A stretch of 64,000 nt of DNA, from NCBI GenBank assembly GCA_025352105.1, contig JANXUB010000029.1:1-64000 (forward strand). The letters run 5' to 3'. Under the pieces are notes generated by a model, which saw nothing but the letters and a program-made list of their open reading frames with translations, had not been told where the DNA came from and searched no databases. The position numbers were made by a program, and so were the translations under genes. Positions 19,801-27,834 of this stretch are shown here, one piece after another. Source of the stretch: Burkholderiales bacterium. GTDB lineage: Bacteria > Pseudomonadota > Gammaproteobacteria > Burkholderiales > Casimicrobiaceae. Position 1 is the first letter of the stretch; each line of letters begins with the position of its first letter.

Positions 19801-19869
19801 ACGAGCTTTTTGCCGACAGAATCAGCGAAACCGAAGGGCGTTCGCAAGACGAAGGCGACTAGGGTTTGA
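16858..19869 (+). CDS. MmeI-like single-chain (type IIL/IIG) restriction endonuclease-methyltransferase
   Basis: N-terminal D-X9-EMK (GRIDLFWPGKLLVEMK); FFDPACGCGNFLVIAYREL SAM motif; LFGNPPFVGKS N6-MTase motif; C-terminal SLADLYDPVTMPPDLTKAHQKLD. Confidence 0.88.
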   Translation: MPLSWTEIRDRAATFQKDWKEVTSEQAESQSFWSEFLNVFGVNRRRVAVFEKHVTIKRAKSVKNGRIDLFWPGKLLVEMKSAGQDLDRAFAQATDYFEALPDRDLPRYLLVSDFKRFRLFDLEEKIDHPEFRLDQLKDKARQFGFIAGYQAQVIKPQNPVNAKAAAQMGKLHDALKAAGYAGHALEVLLVRLLFCLFADDTGIFQPAQSFRDWLEAETKPDGSDMGRALAELFDVLNTAEAARQKTQRDNFASFPYINGSLFAETHRPPAFDAKTRELLLDACALDWTNISPAIFGALFQSIMSGEDRRKLGAHYTSEENILKLIKPLFLDELRAEFEKIKNNANRLAEFHKRLRTLTFFDPACGCGNFLVIAYRELRLLELDILRAVNSGPGSRFLDIHGSIAVNVDQFYGIEIEEFPAQIAQVAMWLTDHQMNRMVSDEFGAYYARIPLVSTAHIRHGNALRTDWNDVLPAERCSFLFGNPPFVGKSNQSPEQKADVEPIFAPLKGGGVLDLVAAWYVKAASYLSAKGSAPSPLAGVEPAPAQAGGWGEGAGGKQITHCAFVSTNSITQGEQVGVLWGWLLAQGIKIHFAHRTFRWSNEASGKAAVHCVIVGFGLQEASTKTIYEYDDVNGEPHAIAAARINPYLVDAPMLALGARTAPIAPVPAASFGSKPTDGGHLLLSRIDAEALRIDEPAAGDFIRPYMSADDFLHDTGRCCLWLKGCSPTLLTKMPAVLARIEAVRSFRRASTKAATRDNAAYPTVFAEDRQPESNYLAIPKTSSERRQYVPIGFLDRRVIVASELFTIQHASLLHFGVLSSTMHNAWMRAVCGRLESRYRYSAGIVYNNFPWPDLTATAASPLTPEPIGDKRVVLSREGRGDESPEAVEKRCAKAAAFSGKLTTAVESAAQGVLDARAAHPESSLADLYDPVTMPPDLTKAHQKLDAAVDAAYFAAHAADGAKKTWRNDAERVAFLFTLYQKFTSFLPTESAKPKGVRKTKATRV
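18446..18523. repeat. Palindromic repeat inserted in frame inside the MmeI-like CDS (copy 1)
   Basis: CCCTCTCCCCTCGCGGGAGTAGAG...GGGTTGGGGTGAGGG; encodes GSAPSPLAGVEPAPAQAGGWGEGAGG. Confidence 0.85.
19434..19498. repeat. Palindromic repeat inserted in frame inside the MmeI-like CDS (copy 2, opposite orientation)
   Basis: CCCCCTCACCCC...CTCTCCCGCGAGGGGAGAGGGGACG; encodes SPLTPEPIGDKRVVLSREGRGDE. Confidence 0.8.
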
Positions 19870-19896
19870 CACGATATTGAGACGTCGTCGAGCGTT

Positions 19897-20012
19897 CAGC
19901 TTTTCAGTCAATTAAAGCGCCAATATGGGCGAGCGGCGCAAATCGCAATAAGTCAACTTACAGCGATTATGACGCTTAGCCCCTGATCAATAGGGGCTTG
20001 CACTAAAAGCTG
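19897..20012. repeat. 115-bp palindromic element, copy D
   Basis: CAGCTTTTCAG..AAGTCAACTTACAGCGATT..TAGCCCCTGATCAATAGGGGCTT..AAAAGCTG. Confidence 0.9.
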
Positions 20013-20042
20013 ATTCAAGACAATCGGCTTAGAAATCGGTAC

Positions 20043-20474
20043 TCAAGCCCGCAACTCCACCTGCTCCGCTCGCTCGCAAAGCGCTTCAATCACGTTCTCG
20101 ATCAAATCTGTTTCCACCAGGAACGGGTTGAATCCGGAGGCATCGTGCCAGCGCGCAGATTCGGGCGCGGCGGTGGCTAGGTCAGCGGTGTAGCCCATGC
20201 CCCAGATAGGGAACAAGCGCCGCCAGGGCTCGGCATAGCGCAGCAGGGTGACCTCGGCGTGGCGCTTGTCGGCGACGACGAGGTTGTAGACGCGGTTGAC
20301 GGCATCGCGCGGGCCTTCGAGGCATTGCAGGGCGTGCGTGGTTGATACGCAGAGATAGCCGGTGACGCCGAGGGCGTTGTTGCGGCGCAGGCTCGCGGTC
20401 AGGATTTGCTCAGCGTCGGTTTTCCCGAGCGGCACAATCAGTCGGCTGGCGTAGATGAGGCGAACGAGTTTCAC
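20043..20474 (-). CDS. BLUF-domain blue-light sensor protein
   Basis: MKLVRLIYASRL; NNALGVTGYL; LQCLEGPRDAVNRVYNLVVADKRHAEVTLL. Confidence 0.85.
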   Translation of the reverse strand: MKLVRLIYASRLIVPLGKTDAEQILTASLRRNNALGVTGYLCVSTTHALQCLEGPRDAVNRVYNLVVADKRHAEVTLLRYAEPWRRLFPIWGMGYTADLATAAPESARWHDASGFNPFLVETDLIENVIEALCERAEQVELRA

Positions 20475-20480
20475 GGCGCG

Positions 20481-21209
20481 CTACTTTTTCTGCTCAATAC
20501 CGAACAGGATTCGCTTTGCGTCGTCGGTCATGTTGTTGTTCGCGGGCACGCTCAGGTCTTTCGCGATCTGATAGGCGCGGATCGTGGCGGGGCGCTCCTT
20601 GATCGTATGGAACCAGCGTTTCAGATTCGGGAAATCATCGAGATTCATCTGCTGCCGCTCGTACGGCACCACCCACGGGTAACTGGCCATGTCGGCGATG
20701 GAGTACTTGCCAGCGAGAAATTCACGATCCGCCAGGCGCTTGTCCATCACGCCGTAAAGCCGTGCGGTTTCGCTGACGTAACGATTGATGGCGTACGGCA
20801 ATTTCTCGGGCGCGTAAGTGCCGAAATGATGGTTCTGGCCGGCCATCGGGCCGAGCCCGCCCATCTGCCAGAAGAGCCACTGAATGGCCTCTTTGCGCCA
20901 GTACGCATTTTTTCGGTCCAGAAACTTTTTTGATTTATCAGCGAGGTAGAGCAGCATCGCGCCGCTTTCGAAAAGCGTCATCGGCTCGTCGTCCGCAGCA
21001 CCGCGAAGGCCTTTCGACATGGCCTGCATCGGCTTGTAATCGACCATCGCCGGGATGCGGTTGTTCGGTGCGATCTGCAAAAAAGTGGGATCGAACTGCT
21101 CACCCTTGCCGATGTTCACGGGAATGAGGCGATATTTCATCTTCGCTTCTTCTAGAAACATCGTGATCTTGTGGCCGTTCGGCGTGGTCCAGTAGTAGAG
21201 GTCAATCAT
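20481..21209 (-). CDS. Glutathione S-transferase (YfcG/Ure2p-like)
   Basis: MIDLYYWTTPNGHKITMFLEEAKMKYRLIPVNIGKGEQFDPTFLQIAPNNRIPAMVD. Confidence 0.92.
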   Translation of the reverse strand: MIDLYYWTTPNGHKITMFLEEAKMKYRLIPVNIGKGEQFDPTFLQIAPNNRIPAMVDYKPMQAMSKGLRGAADDEPMTLFESGAMLLYLADKSKKFLDRKNAYWRKEAIQWLFWQMGGLGPMAGQNHHFGTYAPEKLPYAINRYVSETARLYGVMDKRLADREFLAGKYSIADMASYPWVVPYERQQMNLDDFPNLKRWFHTIKERPATIRAYQIAKDLSVPANNNMTDDAKRILFGIEQKK

Positions 21210-21487
21210 TGCGGTACTTCTTGGTAAATGAGGTGGGCCGAAGTCAAAGAAAAGGGCTCGTGCGTGCGTCAGGCAATCCCAATTCCAATCAGGAGTTTTT
21301 TGAAAATTAAGTGGCCTGGCGAAGGTTGAAATACAGCATGAAGATTACTCGAAATGGCATGAATAGAGCCACAACCAACGACACCGCGAGGGTCGTGAGA
21401 TTTGCGCAGCTGGCAATTGAAGAATTGTGAGCCATCCGCTTCTGCGCGGTGATACGCTCTTGCCGCACCTTCAATCGGAGACCCCCC

Positions 21488-22081
21488 ATGACCGCTCGCG
21501 CAACATTCAACCGCATGGAAGAGAGCACGAAAGAAGATTGGGGCCTGATCGTGCCGGAGGCAATGAAGATGGCGCGTTCACTGCCGGATCGCGTGATCGC
21601 GCATTTGCAACTCCTGGATGGCGACTACGGTGGATTTCCGATTGATCGGTACAGCCACAGCCTGCAAACCGCGACGCTCGCCTTGAAGGATGGGCGCGAT
21701 GAGGAATACGTTGTTTGCGCGCTGTTGCACGACATCGGCGACACGCTCGGCTCGTTTAATCACCCCGATATTGCGGCGGCGATTTTGAAGCCGTTCGTGT
21801 CCGAGGCGAACCTGTGGATGGTGCAAAACCACGGCATTTTTCAGGGCTACAACTTCTTTCATCACATCGGGCTCAACCGCGATATGCGCGACATGTTTAA
21901 CGGTCATGAGCACTACGAGCGCACCGCTGAATTCATCGCGCTCTACGACAATCCGGCGTTTGATCCGCAGGGCGAAATCTTCCCGATCAGCACCTTTGAG
22001 CCGATGCTGCGACGGCTGATGGCGACGCCAAAGAATTCCGTCTACAAAGCCGCAATCGACAAAGAACTGGCGACGACTTAG
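21488..22081 (+). CDS. HD-domain phosphohydrolase-like protein
   Basis: YSHSLQTATLALKDGRDEEYVVCALLHDIGDTLG; start at ATG 21488. Confidence 0.85.
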   Translation: MTARATFNRMEESTKEDWGLIVPEAMKMARSLPDRVIAHLQLLDGDYGGFPIDRYSHSLQTATLALKDGRDEEYVVCALLHDIGDTLGSFNHPDIAAAILKPFVSEANLWMVQNHGIFQGYNFFHHIGLNRDMRDMFNGHEHYERTAEFIALYDNPAFDPQGEIFPISTFEPMLRRLMATPKNSVYKAAIDKELATT

Positions 22082-22123
22082 CGCGGCTATTCGTCTGGCC
22101 CAACCCATTTGCCGGAGACGCAC

Positions 22124-22555
22124 ATGGCCGAAAACAAGACCCAACAAAATGATCAGAGCGTCGACGCTTATGTCGAAGCGGTTGCCGACGAAACGCGACG
22201 GCAGGACTGCCGTGCGTTGATCAAACTGATGAGCGCTGCGACGAAGCACGAACCAAAAATGTGGGGCGCCGGCATCGTCGGCTTCGGCTCGTATCACTAC
22301 AAATACGCGAGTGGCCACGAAGGCGATTCGTGTTTCATTGGGTTCGCTTCGCGCAAGGGGGACATCAGCATTTACCTCATGTGCGGGTTTGATGGACATG
22401 AGGCCTTGTTCGCAAAACTTGGAAAACACAAAATGGCCAAAGCCTGCCTTTATGTGCGTCGCCTGTCCGACATTGATTTGCCGATTCTTGAGCAACTGTT
22501 AGCGCGCTCGGTGACTGAGGTTCAGCGTCGCTATCCGGCTGTTACGCAGCCTTAA
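22124..22555 (+). CDS. DUF1801 domain-containing protein
   Basis: VADETRRQDCRALIKLMSAATKHEPKMWGAGIVGFGSYHYKY. Confidence 0.88.
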   Translation: MAENKTQQNDQSVDAYVEAVADETRRQDCRALIKLMSAATKHEPKMWGAGIVGFGSYHYKYASGHEGDSCFIGFASRKGDISIYLMCGFDGHEALFAKLGKHKMAKACLYVRRLSDIDLPILEQLLARSVTEVQRRYPAVTQP

Positions 22556-22583
22556 CGGCGCTGCCTTTTAGACAGGCCCGACG

Positions 22584-23306
22584 ATGAATCGCTACTACCT
22601 GACCATTCCCGTGCTGCTGGCTGTCGGTTTCGCGTACGGCGCGCTGCGAAATCGCGCGCGGCAGACAAAGCGCATGCTAGTGTGGGTCATCGTGATCTTG
22701 CTACTTGGCATTTGTTGTGTCGGGTTGCTGCTGGCCGGTGTGACCGGTAGCGCGACGCTCGGGTGGCTTTCCGGGCTGTCACTCATGGTTCTGTTTCCGG
22801 TGGTGATGTTGCTCGGAATTGGGTTTGTCATCGGCTCGTTCTTTAACCGCAGCAAGAGCGTCCCGCCGAGTCCTCCAATCGGGCACGAAGCGGCAGCAGG
22901 CTCGCGTGTGACACAACCCGCCGAGCCGATAAACAGCACGTTGACCGTCAATGTGGATCGCGACAGTGTCGCGGCTGGCGACGATGCTGACCCGCATGCC
23001 GTAGTGGTCACCGTGCCAGTCGCCAGCAATGTGGCTGAGCTGGTTGCCGCATGCTTGCGCGGCTGCCCGTTGGCCAGCATTTCGGGCGACAAGGCAACCT
23101 GGCTGATTGATGTTGGCGGAACCTGCGTCGGCGTGATCGCACAGCAATGGCCGCGCCCCCAATTCGTTGTCCCTGAAGACCTTAGCCTGACCCATCTCTT
23201 TGCCGGACGAAGCCAAAACGTGCATTTTCGCTACTGGAATCAGGTTGATCCCGACGCCGTGTTTGTGGCGTTGCGCGATGGACTACCGCTGCCACCGCGT
23301 TACTGA
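22584..23306 (+). CDS. Hypothetical protein with N-terminal TM segments
   Basis: Continuous ORF with hydrophobic VWVIVILLLGICCVGLLLAGV and LMVLFPVVMLLGIGFVIGSF. Confidence 0.65.
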   Translation: MNRYYLTIPVLLAVGFAYGALRNRARQTKRMLVWVIVILLLGICCVGLLLAGVTGSATLGWLSGLSLMVLFPVVMLLGIGFVIGSFFNRSKSVPPSPPIGHEAAAGSRVTQPAEPINSTLTVNVDRDSVAAGDDADPHAVVVTVPVASNVAELVAACLRGCPLASISGDKATWLIDVGGTCVGVIAQQWPRPQFVVPEDLSLTHLFAGRSQNVHFRYWNQVDPDAVFVALRDGLPLPPRY

Positions 23307-23455
23307 TGCCTTGGCGTTGAATCTTTGGCGCATGGCGATGACGGAATAATTGGGTAGTCCGGTCGTTCGCCAGTCGCATAATGCGAATGACAAAGCCGAA
23401 GACAAAAAAATCAGCAACGACGGCCATCACATTCGTCACTTAAAAGGAGCGCCCC

Positions 23456-24607
23456 ATGTTTCCCATTCACCGGATTTTCATAGCAGTCAGTGCCGCGAGC
23501 GCGATGCTGCTCACCGGTTGCGCACAGGCACCCAAGCAGGCCGACGTGCATGATCACTCGCACGGTCGGGTGGAAGGCGCAATGGTCGCTGGCGGCCCGC
23601 GCTACGCGGTGGACGCGACATGGCCAAAACCGCTGCCAAACAACTGGATTCTTGGGCAGGTTGCGGGCATCGCCACCGCCAAGGACGACACCATCTGGAT
23701 GATCCATCGGCCACTCACTTTGACTGACGACGAGAAGGGCTCGACGCTGACACCCAAACGCTCGAAATGCTGCTCGGCTGCGCCACCCGTGTTGCAGTTT
23801 GATCGCGCGGGTAATCTGCTGCGTTCGTGGGGCGGCAAGGCGGCAGACGGTGGCTTCGACTGGCCAGCAAACGAGCACGGCATTTACGTTGACCCAAAAG
23901 GCGACGTCTGGGTCGGCGGTAACGGCAACAACGACGGCATGCTGCTCAAGTTCACCCCCGACGGCAAATTTCTCATGCAGATCGGCAAGGCGAGCAAGAG
24001 CGAGGGCAGCAACTCCACCACCCAGCTCGGTCGCCCGGCGCACATGGAGCTCGATGCCGCCGCGAACGAGCTCTACGTCGCCGATGGTTATGGCAATCGT
24101 CGCGTGATCGTGTTCGACGCCGCAACCGGCGCCTACAAGCGGCATTGGGGCGCGTACGGCAAGCAGCCGCAGGACGGCGATTTCCCGAACTTCAACCCCG
24201 ATTCGCAACATTTTGGCATGCCCGTGCACTGCGTGCGTATGACGAAAGACAACTTGGTCTATGTCTGCGACCGCATGAACAATCGCGTGCAAATTTTCAA
24301 CAAGAAGGGCGAATTCATCAAGCAGTTCGTTTACGACGCGGCGACGCAAGGCTCAGGCTCCACCTGGGATCTGATTCCGTCGGAAGACGCCGCGCAACGC
24401 TACCTGCTGATCGCCGACGGCACCAACAACGAAGTGCGCATCGTCGAGCGCGCCACCGGCGAAAAAATCGGCTCCTTCGGCCGACCCGGACGACAAGCCG
24501 GTGACTTCCATTGGGTACACAACATCGCAATTGATTCGGAGGGATCGGTGTACACAAGCGAAGTTGACACTGGCAAGCGGGCGCAGCGGTTTCGGCGGGT
24601 ACAGTAA
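23456..24607 (+). CDS. NHL-repeat / six-bladed beta-propeller lipoprotein
   Basis: Lipobox MLLTGC; repeated NGIYVDPKGDVWVGGNGNNDGMLLKFTPDGKFL, ELYVADGYGNRRVIVFDAATG. Confidence 0.85.
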   Translation: MFPIHRIFIAVSAASAMLLTGCAQAPKQADVHDHSHGRVEGAMVAGGPRYAVDATWPKPLPNNWILGQVAGIATAKDDTIWMIHRPLTLTDDEKGSTLTPKRSKCCSAAPPVLQFDRAGNLLRSWGGKAADGGFDWPANEHGIYVDPKGDVWVGGNGNNDGMLLKFTPDGKFLMQIGKASKSEGSNSTTQLGRPAHMELDAAANELYVADGYGNRRVIVFDAATGAYKRHWGAYGKQPQDGDFPNFNPDSQHFGMPVHCVRMTKDNLVYVCDRMNNRVQIFNKKGEFIKQFVYDAATQGSGSTWDLIPSEDAAQRYLLIADGTNNEVRIVERATGEKIGSFGRPGRQAGDFHWVHNIAIDSEGSVYTSEVDTGKRAQRFRRVQ

Positions 24608-24647
24608 GGCCTGAAGCGGCTGACAACCGACGTGCGCTAATGGCTAT

Positions 24648-24763
24648 AGCTTTTTTATGAAACTGCCGGTGAACGGGGGCTGACGGGATAATTGTGCAAA
24701 AGTCAACAATCAGGATTTTGAGCATATAGCCCCAATTGCGCTGCGCTTCCAGCTCAAAGCTAT
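24648..24763. repeat. 115-bp palindromic element, copy E
   Basis: ATAGCTTTTTTA..GGGGGCTGA..AAAGTCAACAATC..TAGCCCCAATTG..CAAAGCTAT. Confidence 0.85.
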
Positions 24764-24765
24764 AA

Positions 24766-25287
24766 CTATTTGCTGAGCATACTCGGTGTCACCGACATGG
24801 GGTTGAGCAGTCGTCCGTCGGGGCCCGTGATGCGGTAGTTGCGGTCTACGATGAGCTCGATTGCGCCGGAATTATTGCCGTAGGCAAAGCGCACGTCGTT
24901 GGCAAAACACCATAGACGCCCGTCGCGGGTCGCCTTGTAATTCGCGTTTGCGCCGATCGCAAATGCGCTGCCCATGTCCTGATCGATGCAGCCGATGAGG
25001 GTCATGTAATGCCCGTTCGGGAAGCGCAGCAGCGGTGAAAAAATGCGTTGCATCCAGTTTTGCGGCGGGACGCCGTCGGCGCCTGCGCGGAACTGACGGT
25101 CGTGCCACGTTCCCGACGCGGTCATGCAATAACGCGCACCTCGAACGAGATCAATGCCGGTGTCGTTCCACTCGGCGTTGGCTGCAATCAAGGCGCGTGG
25201 AATGGCCATTAGCGGAAAGAGTACCCGCTGCAACCAGCGGCGCACGCTGCACAAAAAGTCATTTCGAAACCCCTCGACTAGTCGCAA
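24766..25287 (-). CDS. Hypothetical protein, possibly with a galactose-binding (LecA-like) fold
   Basis: NAEWNDTGIDLVRGARYCMTASGTW...LIGCIDQDMGSAFAIGAN...LWCFANDVRFAYGNNSGAIELIVDR. Confidence 0.6.
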   Translation of the reverse strand: MRLVEGFRNDFLCSVRRWLQRVLFPLMAIPRALIAANAEWNDTGIDLVRGARYCMTASGTWHDRQFRAGADGVPPQNWMQRIFSPLLRFPNGHYMTLIGCIDQDMGSAFAIGANANYKATRDGRLWCFANDVRFAYGNNSGAIELIVDRNYRITGPDGRLLNPMSVTPSMLSK

Positions 25288-25442
25288 GTCTTTCAGCGAA
25301 AGCTCACGTACGTTGTTTGCATATTTATGACAAGTTTATGCTCCCAGCATTTTAGCGCGCACAGGATCATTCGTGCTTCCGACAATCGGTAGGCGCTGCC
25401 TTACCATGCGCGGCCACGGTCGGTTCGTCTGGCGCCTCCCGG

Positions 25443-25907
25443 TCACTGCGGCTTGTATTCTCTGATGGCTTTGTCGAGCGCTTTGTACTCGTCGCATTCC
25501 TTGTTGCCGCAGATGCTTTCGAGCTTGGCGAGTTGCGCGCGGGCTTTGACCACATCGTTGGTCTTGACGTAGGCCACGCCCAGATAGCTGTTAGCGCCGC
25601 GGTGAAACGGCTCCAGCGCGAGGGCGCGGTCGTAGGCTGCAAACGCGGCTTTGGTGTCACCTGCCCAGCGGCTTGTATAGCCAAGCATGTTCCAGGCGTC
25701 GGCATTCTTCGGGTCTTGCAGCGTCGCGCGGCGAAAATGATCGGCAGCGAGCGTCCATTGTTTTGCCTCGACTGCGGTTTTGCCGGCCTGAAAGTCGGCT
25801 GAGGCGACCGCTTTGGCGGGGCTCGATTCGGTGTCGGCGGCATGAGCGGTGGACAGTGTGATGAGGCCAAGAGTGATGACTGTCGTCAAGGTGATGAGCT
25901 TGGGCAT
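25443..25907 (-). CDS. Secreted TPR protein
   Basis: Signal peptide; KTAVEAKQWTLAADHFRRATLQDPKNADAWNMLGYTSRWAGDTKAAFAAYDRALALEP. Confidence 0.85.
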   Translation of the reverse strand: MPKLITLTTVITLGLITLSTAHAADTESSPAKAVASADFQAGKTAVEAKQWTLAADHFRRATLQDPKNADAWNMLGYTSRWAGDTKAAFAAYDRALALEPFHRGANSYLGVAYVKTNDVVKARAQLAKLESICGNKECDEYKALDKAIREYKPQ

Positions 25908-25971
25908 GAGTGCTTCCTTGTTGATGGATGAATGGGTTGCCGACCGCGCGCGGTGGCGCGGTCAGCGTGGT

Positions 25972-26463
25972 TTAGCGAGCGACCGGATACTCGTACTTGG
26001 TCGTGGTCTTCCGCCATGAATCGCGATTGCCTTCGTGGTCAACGAGCAAACTCCAGCCCTCACGCGAGAGCTGACCCGCCGGCAACGTTGGGTCCATATT
26101 GCCGGCCACCGAGCGACAGGCGTCCTGGCCTTGCGTGACTTTCAGTTCCCAGCCGAACGAGCACTCAGCCTTAAGCGTCTCGCGTTTGACATCGGTGCAT
26201 TTGAGCACGCCGCCTTCGTAGCTCACGCGGTCATTGCCGTCGGCTGGACAGGCACCCCCCCGAGCCGGTGTCGATGCGTTACCGAAGTCATGGCCTGCAG
26301 GGTACACGTAGACGCGCTCCATCTTTGAGCACTTCAATACGTTGCTTGAATAATCGGCTTCGTAGCCGGACGGGCAGCGAACGCCGTTGGACTGGGCGAA
26401 TGTGGCTTGCGAGAGGCCGCCAACCGTCAGCACGACGAGGGTTCCGCGTAAGGTGCGTTTCAT
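25972..26463 (-). CDS. Hypothetical secreted protein
   Basis: Signal peptide and repeated CPxGxE-type Cys motifs. Confidence 0.65.
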   Translation of the reverse strand: MKRTLRGTLVVLTVGGLSQATFAQSNGVRCPSGYEADYSSNVLKCSKMERVYVYPAGHDFGNASTPARGGACPADGNDRVSYEGGVLKCTDVKRETLKAECSFGWELKVTQGQDACRSVAGNMDPTLPAGQLSREGWSLLVDHEGNRDSWRKTTTKYEYPVAR

Positions 26464-26648
26464 GGGTATCTCCTAAAGTTTTCGAGGGGGTTTGAGTCGT
26501 GCCAGACCGCTCGTTGAGTGCATGTCTGGCATGGACTGAACTTTAGAAGTGATGAAGTGCCGTGAACATACGCAGATTGCCGTAGTTTCGACGCCACGAT
26601 GCCGTAGGCCGTGGTGTCGCAGCGATCCGGTCGCGGCTAGCGATCTCG

Positions 26649-27758
26649 CTAGCCGCGCCGCTGCCAGCGGCTTCCGGGCAGTTGTTCGATGCGGCCCGAG
26701 AGTTCGAGCATCGTGAGTTCGGTGACGATTTGATCGACAGCGAATCCACTGTGGGCGACTAATGTGTCAACGTCGATGGGCGTGTGTTCGATAAATTTGA
26801 GCAGAGCGGAGTCGGGGGTTGCTGACGTTGCACTTCGCTCTGTTGCCGTCGCGGTGGTGGTGTCAATGCGCAACTCTTCGAGCACGTCCTGCGCTGTTTC
26901 AACGAGCTTTGCCCCCTGCTTGATCAGGTGATGGCAGCCTTTGTGAAAGGTCGAATGAATCGAGCCGGGGATGGCAAAAACTTCGCGACTTTGATCGCCC
27001 GCGAGTCGCGCCGTGATGAGCGAGCCGGAGTTCATGGAGGCTTCGACCACCAGCACGCCGAGCGAGAGGCCGCTGATGATGCGGTTGCGTTTCGGAAAAT
27101 TCTCCGCGAGTGGTGGCGTGCCGAGTGGATACTCGCTGACGATCAAACCGCGCTCGGCGATGGAGTGCGCGAGCACTTTGTTCTTCGCGGGATAAACGCG
27201 ATCAATACCGGTACCGATGACGGCAATCGTCGAGCCCGAATTGACATTCGTTGCCCGCAATGCGCCGACGTGCGACGCGGCGTCGATGCCGAGCGCCATG
27301 CCGGAGACGATGGTAACGTTCCGCTCGGCAAACGCCTGCGCGAAAGCCTCAGCGGTGTCGGCACCGCCTTGCGAGCAATTGCGCGAACCAACCATCGCAA
27401 TCGCGGGATTCGCGAGAAGTTCGATGCGACCCTTGGCGTAGAGCACGATGGGCGCATCGCCGCTTTCAAGGAGCGCTTTTGGGTAGGCAGGATGCGCCCA
27501 CGTCAGAAGATGGTGCTCGCTCGACGCCGCTAGCCAGGCGAGGGATTCGTCAATTTTTGTCTGCGTTTCGGGCGATGGTGCCGCAACAATCGCGCTCGCG
27601 ACTTTGTCCGTAACGAGGCGCGAGAGCGTGGATCGACTTGCGCTGCAGATGGTGGCGACGTCACCGAGTTCCGACAGCAATTTGTGCAGCGTGCGCGGAC
27701 CAACACCAGACGCAAAGGCAAGTCGCAAAAAATTGGGGTCGTCAGCGTGTGAACTCAT
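26649..27758 (-). CDS. dprA: DNA-processing protein DprA
   Basis: IAMVGSRNCSQGGADTAEAFA; IVSGMALGIDAASHVGAL; SEYPLGTPPLAENFPKRNRIISGLSLGVLVVEA. Confidence 0.96.
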   Translation of the reverse strand: MSSHADDPNFLRLAFASGVGPRTLHKLLSELGDVATICSASRSTLSRLVTDKVASAIVAAPSPETQTKIDESLAWLAASSEHHLLTWAHPAYPKALLESGDAPIVLYAKGRIELLANPAIAMVGSRNCSQGGADTAEAFAQAFAERNVTIVSGMALGIDAASHVGALRATNVNSGSTIAVIGTGIDRVYPAKNKVLAHSIAERGLIVSEYPLGTPPLAENFPKRNRIISGLSLGVLVVEASMNSGSLITARLAGDQSREVFAIPGSIHSTFHKGCHHLIKQGAKLVETAQDVLEELRIDTTTATATERSATSATPDSALLKFIEHTPIDVDTLVAHSGFAVDQIVTELTMLELSGRIEQLPGSRWQRRG

Positions 27759-27834
27759 GAGGCGATTCGAATGCGTAGAAAAAACAAGGGCACCGCGCAG
27801 GTGCCCTCGAATTCAGCGGCAAGGCTCTGAATGC

